Shown here: piece after piece, positions 42,771 to 52,182 of the stretch
How the letters are laid out: every line of letters begins with the position of its first letter
How positions within the stretch are numbered: position 1 is the first letter of the stretch
Source: CAZCJA01 sp964499015
GTDB lineage: Bacteria > Elusimicrobiota > Elusimicrobia > F11
Reading direction: 5' to 3'
Length of the DNA: 64,000 nucleotides
NCBI GenBank assembly: GCA_964499015.1
Contig: CAZCJA010000002.1
Location: 1-64,000 of the forward strand
Notes under the pieces: generated by a model
The model's input: the letters and a program-made list of their open reading frames with translations, nothing else
Told to the model about the DNA's origin: nothing
The model's database searches: none
Translations under genes and position numbers: made by a program

Positions 42771-44095
42771 GCGACGAAACACCCACTCCGGCTCCTACGC
42801 CCGCTCCGACTCCAGCTCCCGCGGCTGCCGCACCGGCACCCGCGGCGGCCTCGCCCTATTTCATGGGCAATCCGATCCAGACGCCGGAGAGGCTGAATAA
42901 ATATTTAGGCGCCTTTGAAGCCAAAAAGCACCGCATGAAAGCCAGCTGGCGCCGCGCGGCCATTTGGCTGGTTGGTATTTTCGCGGTGTTGATCGGCGGA
43001 GCCGCCGCCGTCGGCGAACTCCACCCGTATTTCCAGATGGGATACAAGTTTATCGTCGACACGGTCCAGAAGAACAACCTTCCTCCTATTATTCCGGTCA
43101 TTCTCTCGCTCACCATCCCCGCTTTCATCCTGATTCAGATCATCCAGACCGTGCCCGCGGTGCTGGTGTGGTGGGAACGCAAAGTGGCGGCGCACATGCA
43201 GGGCCGCTTGGGCCCGATGGACGTGGGCGGCTGGCACGGCTGGGCGCAAACCATCGCCGACGGCATCAAACTTTTCCTGAAAGAAATCATCGAGCCGGAA
43301 GGCTTCGACAAATGGCCGTACCGCTTGGCGCCGATGATCGTGTTCCTGCCGTCGTTCTTGTGCTTCGCGCCGCTTCCGTTCGGCGACGGCTTGGTCGCGC
43401 TCAATTTTGATATCGGACTTCTGTACGTGATGGCGATTTCGGGCCTGTCCACGATCGGTATCTTGATGGCGGGCTGGGGTTCGGCCAATAAATTTTCCAT
43501 CCTCGGCGGCCTTCGCGCCGCCGCGCAGGTCGTTTCGTTCGAAGTGCCGCGCGTTCTTTCGATCGTGCCTGTGGTGATGTGGGCGGGAACGCTGTCGCTC
43601 ACCGGCATCGCCGAAACGCAGGCCACGCCGCTGTGGGGTTTCTTCCCGCGCTGGTTCATTTTCTATCCGATCGTCGGCCAAGTGGCCTTCGTGGTTTATT
43701 TGATCACCACCATCGCCGAAACCAACCGCGTGCCGTTCGACATTCCGGAAGCGGAATCCGAACTTGTGGCCGGCTTCCACACCGAATACGGCGGCATGAA
43801 ATTCGCGATCTTCTTCTTGTCGGAATACGCGTACGTGTTCGTTGGTTCTTTGGTCGGCACCGTCTTGTTCCTCGGCGGCGGCGCGGCCCCGCTTCCGTTC
43901 CTCGATTTCATTCCGTCGTGGGCGTGGTACATGGCCAAAACCTTCGCGCTCATCTTCGTTTTCCTGTGGGCCCGCTGGACGTTCCCGCGCCTGCGTGTCG
44001 ACCGCATCATGGATTTGTGCTGGAAGATTTTCATCCCGTGGACGCTGATTAACATCGTCCTTATGGGCTTCTTCATGCTCTGGAGAATCGGCTAA
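42767..44095 (+). CDS. nuoH: NADH-quinone oxidoreductase subunit H (NuoH) with a Pro/Ala-rich N-terminal extension
   Basis: Membrane subunit at the base of the quinone chamber. 442 residues against about 325 in E. coli. The extra N-terminus has a PTPAPTPAPTP-type low-complexity stretch (residues 5-27) and then one extra membrane segment (about 63-83, AIWLVGIFAVLIGGAAA). Conserved core: WWERKVAAHMQGRLGPMDVG, AETNRVPFDIPEAESELVAG and ARWTFPRLRVDRIM. The nuoG gene that usually precedes nuoH is missing; nuoD overlaps it directly. Confidence 0.96.
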   Translation: MSDETPTPAPTPAPTPAPAAAAPAPAAASPYFMGNPIQTPERLNKYLGAFEAKKHRMKASWRRAAIWLVGIFAVLIGGAAAVGELHPYFQMGYKFIVDTVQKNNLPPIIPVILSLTIPAFILIQIIQTVPAVLVWWERKVAAHMQGRLGPMDVGGWHGWAQTIADGIKLFLKEIIEPEGFDKWPYRLAPMIVFLPSFLCFAPLPFGDGLVALNFDIGLLYVMAISGLSTIGILMAGWGSANKFSILGGLRAAAQVVSFEVPRVLSIVPVVMWAGTLSLTGIAETQATPLWGFFPRWFIFYPIVGQVAFVVYLITTIAETNRVPFDIPEAESELVAGFHTEYGGMKFAIFFLSEYAYVFVGSLVGTVLFLGGGAAPLPFLDFIPSWAWYMAKTFALIFVFLWARWTFPRLRVDRIMDLCWKIFIPWTLINIVLMGFFMLWRIG

Positions 44096-44628
44096 TGTTT
44101 TGGAACCTTAAAACCATCTTCCGCATCGCGTGGGCGACGCTCAAAGGCATGTGGATCACGCTTCGCTACTACTTCACCTCGGCGCACACGTTCCAGTTCC
44201 CGCGCGAGAAGAAACCGGTGCCGGAACGCTTCCGCGGCGTGCTGTCGTTCCATCCGGAGATCTGCATCTCCTGCGAAATGTGCGTGCGCGTCTGCCCGTC
44301 CGACGTGATCTCGATGGAATGGGTGAGAAACGAAGCGACCAAGAAGAAAGATTTGATTTGGTACCAGATCGATTTCGGCAAATGCAACGTGTGCAAACTC
44401 TGCGAAGAAGTGTGCCCGACCAAGATCAAGTCGGTCCATCATTCGAACGAATACGAAGTCGTGTTCGAGAACCGCAAAGATTTCTTGGTCCGCTGGGGCC
44501 CGACCACCGACGATACCGTCGGCAAAGGCCCGGAAGCCCAGCAGTGGTACCGTTATATGCCGAGCGGGGAAAAGGTCCCGGTTCAAAAAATTGAAGAAGC
44601 CGCCACCGCGGCCAAGGGAGCAAACTAG
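44095..44628 (+). CDS. nuoI: NADH-quinone oxidoreductase subunit I (NuoI), 2[4Fe-4S]
   Basis: TYKY subunit carrying clusters N6a and N6b. 177 residues; two complete ferredoxin motifs: C57, C60, C63, C67 and C97, C100, C103, C107. In a complex without NuoEFG this subunit is the likely entry point for electrons. Start and stop each overlap a neighbour by one base. Confidence 0.96.
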   Translation: MFWNLKTIFRIAWATLKGMWITLRYYFTSAHTFQFPREKKPVPERFRGVLSFHPEICISCEMCVRVCPSDVISMEWVRNEATKKKDLIWYQIDFGKCNVCKLCEEVCPTKIKSVHHSNEYEVVFENRKDFLVRWGPTTDDTVGKGPEAQQWYRYMPSGEKVPVQKIEEAATAAKGAN

Positions 44629-45119
44629 TGGAAGCCGTCATTTTCTACGCGTTGGCCGCGATGGCCATCGTTCCGGCGATCATGGTCGTCACCGTGCGCA
44701 GCGTGTTCCACTCGGCGCTCTGGTTGATTTTGTCGCTGCTCGCCGTGGGCGGAATGTACGCGATGCTGGCCGCCGATTTTCTCTTTGCCGTGCAGCTGCT
44801 GGTGTACGCGGGCGGCATCATGGTCGTTCTTCTGTTTGTCGTTCTGTTGTCCGGCAAACCGTCCGATTGGGCCGGCGTGCAGGTGAACGATAAGGCGCTC
44901 GGCGCCGCGCTCTTCGCCATTTTCTTTGTGGTCGTGATCATTACAACGGTCTCCAATTGGCCGATGACGGTGGTGCCGTCGGAGCCGCAGGTGACGACGG
45001 GACGGATCGGCGAACTCTTTATGTCCGGCATGCTTTTGCCTCTTGAAATCATTTCACTGGTCTTGGTGGCGGCCCTGGTCGGGGCCATTTTCTTCTCCTC
45101 CAAGAAGATTTCGTCATGA
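44628..45119 (+). CDS. nuoJ: NADH-quinone oxidoreductase subunit J (NuoJ)
   Basis: Membrane subunit of 163 residues, five membrane segments; conserved HSALWLILSLLAVGGMYAML and VQLLVYAGGIMVVLLFVVL. GTG start overlapping the nuoI stop; coupled to nuoK by ATGA. Confidence 0.95.
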   Translation: MEAVIFYALAAMAIVPAIMVVTVRSVFHSALWLILSLLAVGGMYAMLAADFLFAVQLLVYAGGIMVVLLFVVLLSGKPSDWAGVQVNDKALGAALFAIFFVVVIITTVSNWPMTVVPSEPQVTTGRIGELFMSGMLLPLEIISLVLVAALVGAIFFSSKKISS

Positions 45120-45427
45120 ACATCGGCCCGCATCATTTTTTGATTGTCAGCGCGGTTTTGTTCGCCATCGGCCTTTACGGCGTGCTGGCGCGGCGCAACA
45201 TGGTCGGTGTGCTGATGTCGATCGAACTGCTTTTTAACGCCGCCGCGCTCAACTTCGTGGCGTTCAACCGCGCGCTGTACCCCGACCAAGTGTGGGGGCA
45301 CGGTTTCGCGGTGTTCATCATCGCGCTGGCCGCCGCCGAAGCGGTGGTGGGACTGGCTCTCGTGCTCGCGATTTATCGCGGATCAAAAACGGTTTTGACG
45401 GAAAAACTCAACATTCTTAAAGGATAA
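45116..45427 (+). CDS. nuoK: NADH-quinone oxidoreductase subunit K (NuoK)
   Basis: Small antiporter-like membrane subunit of 103 residues, three membrane segments; conserved GVLARRNMVGVLMSIELLFN (with the proton-path glutamate) and AAAEAVVGLALVLAI (second glutamate). Ends 3 nt before nuoL. Confidence 0.96.
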   Translation: MNIGPHHFLIVSAVLFAIGLYGVLARRNMVGVLMSIELLFNAAALNFVAFNRALYPDQVWGHGFAVFIIALAAAEAVVGLALVLAIYRGSKTVLTEKLNILKG

Positions 45428-45430
45428 CAC

Positions 45431-47443
45431 GTGGACTTAAGCCTCTTTCAAAACGCCTACTGGATCGTTCTCGCGCCGCTGATCGCGTTCGCGGTTATTA
45501 TTTTCTTCCGCAAGTGGATCGGCATGGACGGCGCCTGGGTGGGCGTGGCGGCGTTGCTTTACGGCTTTATCCATTCGCTGTTGATTTGGATCGCGGTGTA
45601 CAAGCACGGGGAAGAACTTCCCGGCGTCGGTTTGCAGGGCCGCTTCTTTGAGTCCGCGTTTTCCTGGTTCACCGCCGGCAATTTCACCTTCCAGCTCGGC
45701 CTGCTCATCGACGGCCTTTCCGCGACGATGCTCGTCGTTGTGACGCTGGTCGCGCTCCTCGTTCAGATCTATTCGATTTCCTACATGCACGGCCACGCGC
45801 GCTACGGCCGCTACTTCGCTTACGTCAATTTGTTCACGTTCTCGATGCTGGTGCTGGTCGTCGCCAACAACCTGCTCCAGTTCTTCATGGGGTGGGAATT
45901 GGTCGGTCTGTGCTCGTACCTGCTCATCAGCTTTGATTTCGAACGCGACGCCGCCGCGTACGCCGGCCGCAAAGCGTTCATCACCACCAAAGTGGGCGAC
46001 CTGGGCCTTTATCTTGGCCTGCTTCTGGTCTTTAATTATCTCGGCAGCTTCAACATTCCGAACCTTCATCAGAACCTGACGTCTTTGGGGTCGGCCTATC
46101 CGGTGTGGGTGCTGGCCGCCATTCCGATCTTGTTGTTCTTGGGCGCGATGGGCAAATCGGCCCAGTTTCCGCTGCATGTCTGGCTTCCGGACGCGATGGA
46201 AGGCCCGACGCCGGCCTCGGCCCTCATCCATGCCGCGACGATGGTGGCCGCGGGCGTGTATTTGGTCGCGCGCGTGTTCTTCATGTTTGAAGCGGCTCCC
46301 ATTTCGATGGACGTTGTCGCCTGGGTGGGCGTGATCACCGCGGTGTTCGCGGCGAGCATGGGCCTGGTTTCGCGCGACATTAAGCGCGTGCTCGCGTTTT
46401 CCACCGTCTCTCAGCTCGGTTTCATGATGGCGGCCTTGGGCTGCGGCGGTTACGCGGCCGGTATGTTCCATTTGACCACGCACGCGGCGTTTAAAGCGCT
46501 GCTCTTCTTGTGCGCCGGTTCCGTGATCCACGCGGTGCACACCAACGACATGTGGCAGATGGGCGGCCTGCGCACGAAAATGCCGATCACCGCGCTTTGC
46601 TATTTCATCGCCACGCTCGCCATCGCGGGCTGCTGGCCGTTCGCCGGTTTCTATTCCAAAGAAGAAGTCTTGGCGGCCGCGTACAATCACAACATCCTTA
46701 TTTTCGTCTTGCTCGCCATCGCGGCGCTGATGACCTCGTTTTACATGTTCAGAAGCCTTTTCCTCACGTTCGCCGGCAATCCGCGGGACAAAGAGAAGTT
46801 CCATCACGCGCACGAGTCGCCGATCACGATGACCGGCCCGCTCATGATTCTCGCGGCGCTGTCCGTCGGCCTCGGCTTCTTCTTGTGGTACAACGGAAAC
46901 CTGGGGCACTGGATCTCGTGGGGCGCCGCGCACGCTGCGGAGGCCGCCGGACACGGTGACGGCCATCACGATGCCGCCCACAAAATCATTCTTCTAACGT
47001 CGCTGTTTGTTTTCGGCGCGGGGCTCTTGGGCGCGATGTTCATCTACTTGACCAAACCGAGCAAGGACGATTTCTTGGCCGCGAAACTCGCGCCCATCCA
47101 TAAGCTGCTCACGAACCGCTACTACATCGACGAAATCTATTTGTTCTTTATCGCCCGCGTTTATCATCCGCTGGCGCGCCTGTCCGCCAAAGTCGACTAT
47201 GATTTCTTGGACCAGAAAGGCGTCGACGGCGTGGGGCTTTCCGGGAAGGCGTTCGGCTGGCTGAGCAGCCTTCTTGACGACAAATTTGTGGATCGGGTGC
47301 TGGTGGACGGCAATGGCGTCATCGCGAGCGCGCTCGGCAAAGGCGTTCGCCGCTTGCAATCGGGTTTGGCGCAAAGCTATCTGTTCTGGATGGCGATCGG
47401 CCTCGTGTCCATGTTTATATGGGTTTCATCCCATTACAAATAA
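45431..47443 (+). CDS. nuoL: NADH-quinone oxidoreductase subunit L (NuoL)
   Basis: Distal antiporter-like proton pump subunit with the long lateral helix. 670 residues, about 16 membrane segments. MGWELVGLCSYLLISF contains the conserved glutamate, GKSAQFPLHVWLPDAMEGPT the central lysine and helix-break region. A histidine-rich loop (GHGDGHHDAAHK) lies near residue 510. GTG start. Confidence 0.97.
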   Translation: MDLSLFQNAYWIVLAPLIAFAVIIFFRKWIGMDGAWVGVAALLYGFIHSLLIWIAVYKHGEELPGVGLQGRFFESAFSWFTAGNFTFQLGLLIDGLSATMLVVVTLVALLVQIYSISYMHGHARYGRYFAYVNLFTFSMLVLVVANNLLQFFMGWELVGLCSYLLISFDFERDAAAYAGRKAFITTKVGDLGLYLGLLLVFNYLGSFNIPNLHQNLTSLGSAYPVWVLAAIPILLFLGAMGKSAQFPLHVWLPDAMEGPTPASALIHAATMVAAGVYLVARVFFMFEAAPISMDVVAWVGVITAVFAASMGLVSRDIKRVLAFSTVSQLGFMMAALGCGGYAAGMFHLTTHAAFKALLFLCAGSVIHAVHTNDMWQMGGLRTKMPITALCYFIATLAIAGCWPFAGFYSKEEVLAAAYNHNILIFVLLAIAALMTSFYMFRSLFLTFAGNPRDKEKFHHAHESPITMTGPLMILAALSVGLGFFLWYNGNLGHWISWGAAHAAEAAGHGDGHHDAAHKIILLTSLFVFGAGLLGAMFIYLTKPSKDDFLAAKLAPIHKLLTNRYYIDEIYLFFIARVYHPLARLSAKVDYDFLDQKGVDGVGLSGKAFGWLSSLLDDKFVDRVLVDGNGVIASALGKGVRRLQSGLAQSYLFWMAIGLVSMFIWVSSHYK

Positions 47444-47464
47444 GAAGGAAAAAAGGAGTCGGCT

Positions 47465-49015
47465 GTGAATTCATCTGTTTTGAGTTGGTTAACTTTTCTA
47501 CCTCTGATCGGAGGCATTGCGATCCTCTTCACCAAGAAAGAGGACGCGCGAACCCATCGAATTATCGCGACATTGTTCGGCGCGATAACCCTCGCGGTTT
47601 CGCTCTGGATATGGCCGCAGTTTAACAGCCAAACCGCGGACATGCAGTTCGTTCAGAAGGCCTCCTGGATCGCGGCGTTCAACATCGAATACCACATGGG
47701 CATCGACGGCATTTCCTTCCCGCTGCTCCTTCTCACCACGTTCTTGTCGCTGATTTCCCTGATCGCTTCCTACGGCATCGACAAACGCACCAAAGAGTAT
47801 TTCTTCTGGTTCCTGATGCTGGAAACCGGCATGTTGGGCCTCTTCTGCGCCCTCGACTTCTTCCTGTTCTACGTGTTCTGGGAAATCACGCTGGTCCCGA
47901 TGTACTTCTTGATCGGTATTTGGGGCGGTCCCAAACGCGAATACGCGGCCATCAAATTCTTCCTGTTCACCTTGTTCGGCAGCGTGTTTATGCTGCTCTC
48001 CATGCTCGCGATTTACTTTGCCAGCGGCACGGGCTTGCCGGGTTCCGAGCGGACCTTCGACTTGGTCCAGCTCGCGCAGTACGCCAAAGACGGCCGCCTG
48101 CAGCTGGCCGGCGGCGCCGCGATGCTCGTGTTCTTGGGGCTTTATCTCGCGTTCGCCATCAAAGTGCCGGCGTTTCCGTTCCACACCTGGCTGCCGCTGG
48201 CGCACGTTGAAGCGCCGACCGCTGTGTCCGTGATTCTGGCGGGCGTGCTCCTTAAAATGGGCACCTACGGCATCCTGCGCGTGAACTATTCGATCCTGCC
48301 TCATCAAACGCAGCTTTTCCTGCCGTATTTGGTGATCATCGCCGCGATCGGCGTGGTTTACGGCGCGTTTTGCGCGATGGCGCAGAAAGACATGAAGCGC
48401 ATGGTCGCTTATTCATCGGTGAACCACATGGGCTACTGTTTGCTCGGCATGGCCGCCGCGATGGGCAACGCCAACGCCGCGCACGCCGGTATTTCCGGCG
48501 CGGTGTTCCAGATGATCGGTCACGGCATCATCACGGGCTCGCTCTTCCTTTTGGTGGGCGTTATTTATGACCGCGCCCACACGCGCGACATCGACGCCTT
48601 CGGCGGTTTGGCTTCAAAGACGCCGATTTTCGCCGGCTTCCTCATTATTCAGGCGATGGCCTCCCTCGGACTTCCGGGCCTGGCCGGCTTCGTCGGTGAA
48701 TTCCTTTGCTTCTTGGGCGCGTTCGGCGGCGGTTTCGCCGGACACAACTTCAAAATTTGGACGGCCGTCTCCGTCATCGGCATTGTCGTGACGGCGGCGT
48801 TCTTCCTGAAAATGATCAAGCTCGTCCTCATGGGCGAGTTCAATAAGCAGTGGGAAGGGAAAATGCCGGACATGACCACGCGCGAACTGGTGACGGTCGT
48901 GCCGCTCGTGGTGCTGACCATCGTCCTCGGGATCTATCCGGCGCTGTTCCTCGATCTGATGAATGTGAGCATCGGCCATTTGCTGGGTCTCGTGACGGGA
49001 ACGTTCCAGGGATAA
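47465..49015 (+). CDS. nuoM: NADH-quinone oxidoreductase subunit M (NuoM)
   Basis: Antiporter-like proton pump subunit, 516 residues, about 14 membrane segments. VFWEITLVPMYFLIGIWGG carries the conserved glutamate and AIKVPAFPFHTWLPLAHVEA the lysine region. GTG start with an AAGGAG site 21 nt after nuoL. Followed 7 nt later by nuoN. Confidence 0.97.
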   Translation: MNSSVLSWLTFLPLIGGIAILFTKKEDARTHRIIATLFGAITLAVSLWIWPQFNSQTADMQFVQKASWIAAFNIEYHMGIDGISFPLLLLTTFLSLISLIASYGIDKRTKEYFFWFLMLETGMLGLFCALDFFLFYVFWEITLVPMYFLIGIWGGPKREYAAIKFFLFTLFGSVFMLLSMLAIYFASGTGLPGSERTFDLVQLAQYAKDGRLQLAGGAAMLVFLGLYLAFAIKVPAFPFHTWLPLAHVEAPTAVSVILAGVLLKMGTYGILRVNYSILPHQTQLFLPYLVIIAAIGVVYGAFCAMAQKDMKRMVAYSSVNHMGYCLLGMAAAMGNANAAHAGISGAVFQMIGHGIITGSLFLLVGVIYDRAHTRDIDAFGGLASKTPIFAGFLIIQAMASLGLPGLAGFVGEFLCFLGAFGGGFAGHNFKIWTAVSVIGIVVTAAFFLKMIKLVLMGEFNKQWEGKMPDMTTRELVTVVPLVVLTIVLGIYPALFLDLMNVSIGHLLGLVTGTFQG

Positions 49016-49022
49016 CATCGCA

Positions 49023-50450
49023 ATGGACCTTAAAAGCATCGCGCTCATCACGCCGGAAATCATCCTCTCCGTTCTGGCGCTCGGCCTGCTGATGTGGGAA
49101 GCCTTCTTTCCGAATCACAAGAAAGCCTTTATTCCGGTTTCCATCATCGGGGTTATCGGCGCGAGCCTCTTCTTCCTTCCGAAGGCGTCGCCGGCCGCAT
49201 GGACCAATTACGGCACGGTGCTGGGCATGCTTTCCATCGACACGCCGTCGATCTTCTTTAAAATCGTGATTGCGCTGGCCGTTGTGCTCGTTTTGTGGAT
49301 TTCATCCGACTATTACGAATACACCGACGTCCCGATGGGCACGTACTGCGCCCTGCTGATTTTCTCGACGGTAGGGATGATGCTCTTGGTGAGCGCCACC
49401 GACCTTTTGATCGCCGTGATCGCGCTGGAACTGATCAGCATCCCGTCGTTCGTTTTGACCGGCTATATTTTGAAGCGCCGCGCCGCCGCCGAAGGCGCGA
49501 TGAAATTCTTTCTCGTCGGTACGTTTTCCACCGGCATACTTTTGTTCGGCATGTCGTACTACTACGGCTATTTCGGGTCCACGCACATGGACGCGCTGAT
49601 GGCCTTTTCCGCCAACGGCTCGCGCCCGGACATGAGCCTGAGCTTGATTCTCGTTTTCCTCGTCGCCGGCCTCGGCTTCAAACTGGCCATGGTGCCGTTC
49701 CACATGTGGGCGCCGGACGCCTATGAAGCCGCGCCGACCCCGATCACCGCTTTCTTGTCCATCGCGCCCAAAGCCGCCGCGATCGGTTTTATCCTGAGGC
49801 TCTTTAACAATCACGCCGCGCTGAATCTGACGCCGGTGCTGGCCATTTTGGCGGCGGTCACGATGACGGTGGGCAACCTGGGCGCGATTCACCAGACCAA
49901 CATCAAGCGCCTGCTCGCGTATTCCTCGATCGCGCAGATCGGCTACATCCTGGTCGCGCTCGTGGGCGGGGGATCGCTCGGCGGACAGGCCGCGATGATC
50001 TACACATTTGTGTATCTGTTCATGAATTTGGGCGTTTTTGCGATTTTAATCATGGTCTCGAACACGATTCACTCCGAAGAAATCCCGGTGTTCGCCGGTT
50101 TGTCAAAAAAATCCTTCGGCTTGGCCGTGGCGCTGGTGTTCTTTCTTCTGTCCTTGACCGGTATCCCGCCGATGGCGGGGTTTGTGGGCAAGTTCGCGGT
50201 GTTCGCGGCGGTCCTTAAGTCGCCGGGACTTGCTTGGCTCGCGATTGTTGCGGTTCTGAACAGCGTCATTTCGCTTTACTACTATTTCAAGATCGCACAA
50301 CAGGCGTTCTTCCGGGAAGCCGATGCCTCGCCGGTCGGCTATAGTCCGGCGCTCCTTTCTTGTGTTATTATCGCGTTGGCCGTCACCGTTCTCGCCGGAA
50401 TCTTTCCCGGTCCCCTCTTGGGATGGGTGCGCCAAATCGTAGGATCATGA
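49023..50450 (+). CDS. nuoN: NADH-quinone oxidoreductase subunit N (NuoN)
   Basis: Third antiporter-like subunit, 475 residues, about 14 membrane segments. IALELISIPSFVLTGYI has the conserved glutamate; KLAMVPFHMWAPDAYEAAPT the helix-break region; LLAYSSIAQIGYILVAL is also typical. Last nuo gene; its stop overlaps the polyprenyl synthase start by ATGA. Confidence 0.96.
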   Translation: MDLKSIALITPEIILSVLALGLLMWEAFFPNHKKAFIPVSIIGVIGASLFFLPKASPAAWTNYGTVLGMLSIDTPSIFFKIVIALAVVLVLWISSDYYEYTDVPMGTYCALLIFSTVGMMLLVSATDLLIAVIALELISIPSFVLTGYILKRRAAAEGAMKFFLVGTFSTGILLFGMSYYYGYFGSTHMDALMAFSANGSRPDMSLSLILVFLVAGLGFKLAMVPFHMWAPDAYEAAPTPITAFLSIAPKAAAIGFILRLFNNHAALNLTPVLAILAAVTMTVGNLGAIHQTNIKRLLAYSSIAQIGYILVALVGGGSLGGQAAMIYTFVYLFMNLGVFAILIMVSNTIHSEEIPVFAGLSKKSFGLAVALVFFLLSLTGIPPMAGFVGKFAVFAAVLKSPGLAWLAIVAVLNSVISLYYYFKIAQQAFFREADASPVGYSPALLSCVIIALAVTVLAGIFPGPLLGWVRQIVGS

Positions 50451-51422
50451 AATTAGTCATTGAACGTGGACTAAAAGACGCACTTAAACCTGAACTCGCC
50501 CGTTTGAACACCTCGTTGGAGAAGTTTGCCAGCGAATCCGACGGGTTCTTGGGCGAACTCCTATCGTATGTCCTTATCGGCTCGGGCAAACGCGTGCGTC
50601 CCGCTCTCGTTTTTCTTACTTCCCGTCTCGGCAATCCGCCGATCGAGGCCGCCCGTTCCGTCGCCGAATCCGTCGAATTGGTCCATATCGCCACGCTGAT
50701 CCACGACGACGTCATCGATAAATCAGCCCTGCGCCGCGGCCGTAAGACCGTCTACAGCGAGTACGGCGTCGACACCGCCGTTCTCTTGGGCGACCATGTG
50801 TACACCCGCGCGTTTGAAAAAGTCGCCGATCTGAACAATCCGCTTTTGCTGAAGCTCATCGCCAAATCCACCTCGATCATGTGCGCGGGGGAAATCGAGC
50901 AGCTGCGCCGCCGCTTCCAGTACGACTTGACCGAAACCGAATATTTCTCGTTCATCGAAAAGAAAACAGCGGCTCTTTTCGGCGTGTCCGCCCGCGCGGG
51001 CGCGATCCTGGCCGACCAGCCGGAAGCGGTCCAACTCGCGCTGGAGTCCTACGGCATNNNNNNNNNNAGCGTTCCAAATTACCGACGACGTTTTGGACCT
51101 GACCGGGTCGGAGCTCGTCGTCGGAAAAACCCTCCGCACTGATTTGTTGAACGGCAAGATGACGCTGCCGCTCATTCACTTCCGCGATCACGCGCCGGCC
51201 GCTTTCGACATCAAGCGCTTCCTGGAAATGGTCGACCTGCAAAACGCGTCCATCAACACGCTCATCGAACAGATGAACGAAGCCGGCTCCATTCATTACG
51301 CCGAAGTGATCGCCAAGTCCCATGTTCAGGCCGCGCTGCGCGAGCTTGATAAAGTCCCGACCTCCCCGTCGAGAGATCTGCTGGTCAGCCTCGCCGAGCT
51401 TCTGCTCAAACGCGACGCTTAA
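50447..51422 (+). CDS. Polyprenyl diphosphate synthase (IspB/HepT-like), interrupted by an assembly gap
   Basis: Trans-isoprenyl chain elongation enzyme, probably making the quinone side chain. The first aspartate-rich motif is D87-D88-x-x-D91 (LIHDDVIDKS). The second, AFQITDDVLDLTG, lies just after the gap. A 10-N run at 51058-51067 shifts the frame by one, but the sequence reads sensibly on both sides, so this is a gap artefact rather than a pseudogene. The start overlaps nuoN (ATGA). Chain length cannot be predicted. Confidence 0.9.
51058..51067. other. Assembly gap (10 N)
   Basis: Ten undetermined bases inside the polyprenyl synthase gene. To keep the frame the true length must be a multiple of three. 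The family spacing between the YG and AFQ residues fits 12 missing bases best. Confidence 0.95.
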
Positions 51423-51429
51423 AATCTCC

Positions 51430-52125
51430 TTGTCGTCGGACACACCTCAACCGCTCACGTCCCATTTGGATGAACTTCGCCGCCGCGTTCTGCATGTCTT
51501 CGTCTGGTTTGTCGCGCTGTCCATTTTCGCCTACCAATACGTCGATCCGATCCTGAGCTGGCTCGCCAAGCCGGTCGGCCATTTTATTTTCACCGACCCG
51601 ACAGAAGCGCTGTTTGTCCGTCTTAAAATCGCGTTCGGCATGGGGGGGATCGCCGCGTTCCCGATTTTCCTGTATCACCTGTACCGCTATATTTCCGTCG
51701 CTCTTAAAGACCGCGAAAAATCGTTTATTCTCATGATCATTCCCTTTGGTATCGGCCTGTTCGTTGGCGGCGCGTGCCTGTCGGTGTTCGCGGTGGCGCC
51801 GGCGGCGGCCAAAGTTCTCTTGAATTTCTCGACACCCGAGCTCATCCCCATGATTTCCGTGCAGGCATATTTGTCGTTTTTATTTTGGATGGTTGTAGGC
51901 TTTGGGCTTCTTTTTCAGGTTCCGCTGTTGGTGGTGGTGTTGTGCAAGGCAGGGGTCTTGGATCCGGTGACGCTCGCGGGTTATCGCAAACATGTTTTCG
52001 TCATTTTATTGATTGTTTCCGCGGTGCTCACGCCCGGCCCGGACGTGTTCAGCCAGTTGCTGCTGGTGTTTCCGTCGTACATTCTGTTTGAAATATCGCT
52101 CTTATTCGTCCGTTACTGGAAATAG
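51430..52125 (+). CDS. tatC: Sec-independent (Tat) translocase subunit TatC
   Basis: Twin-arginine signal receptor in the inner membrane; six membrane segments. About 231 residues from a TTG at 51430, placing the conserved LTSHLDELRRRV near the start. Later signatures: PIFLYHLYRYISVALKDREK and LTPGPDVFSQLLLVFPSYI. No ATG or GTG is available between the previous stop and the conserved N-terminus, and the TTG lacks a good ribosome site, so the start is uncertain. tatA is not adjacent. Confidence 0.9.
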   Translation: MSSDTPQPLTSHLDELRRRVLHVFVWFVALSIFAYQYVDPILSWLAKPVGHFIFTDPTEALFVRLKIAFGMGGIAAFPIFLYHLYRYISVALKDREKSFILMIIPFGIGLFVGGACLSVFAVAPAAAKVLLNFSTPELIPMISVQAYLSFLFWMVVGFGLLFQVPLLVVVLCKAGVLDPVTLAGYRKHVFVILLIVSAVLTPGPDVFSQLLLVFPSYILFEISLLFVRYWK

Positions 52126-52134
52126 TCCTCTAAA

Positions 52135-52182
52135 GCCCCTAGAAATCAATTGTTTTCAGGGTTGTGCTTCAGGGGCATTTTG
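52135..52182 (+). terminator. Possible terminator at the end of the nuo-tatC operon
   Basis: GCCCCT-a-GAA pairs with TTC-AGGGGC (9 bp with one bulged A, 52135-52176), with a 23-nt loop, followed by ATTTTG. The loop is long and the T-run short, so this is tentative. The 3' arm overlaps the -35 region of the rpsB promoter. Confidence 0.4.

Noticed and set aside
42776..42850. PTPA tandem repeat in nuoH considered as a tandem DNA repeat or CRISPR-like array
   Set aside because: It is an in-frame low-complexity protein segment with no spacers; no CRISPR array was seen anywhere in the window.
45437..46981. 514-codon minus-strand open frame opposite nuoL
   Set aside because: Shadow frame, Arg/His/Glu-rich, caused by codon bias in the high-GC nuoL gene.
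50360..51142. Polyprenyl synthase read as a frame-shifted pseudogene
   Set aside because: The shift falls exactly on the 10-N gap and both halves keep their catalytic motifs.
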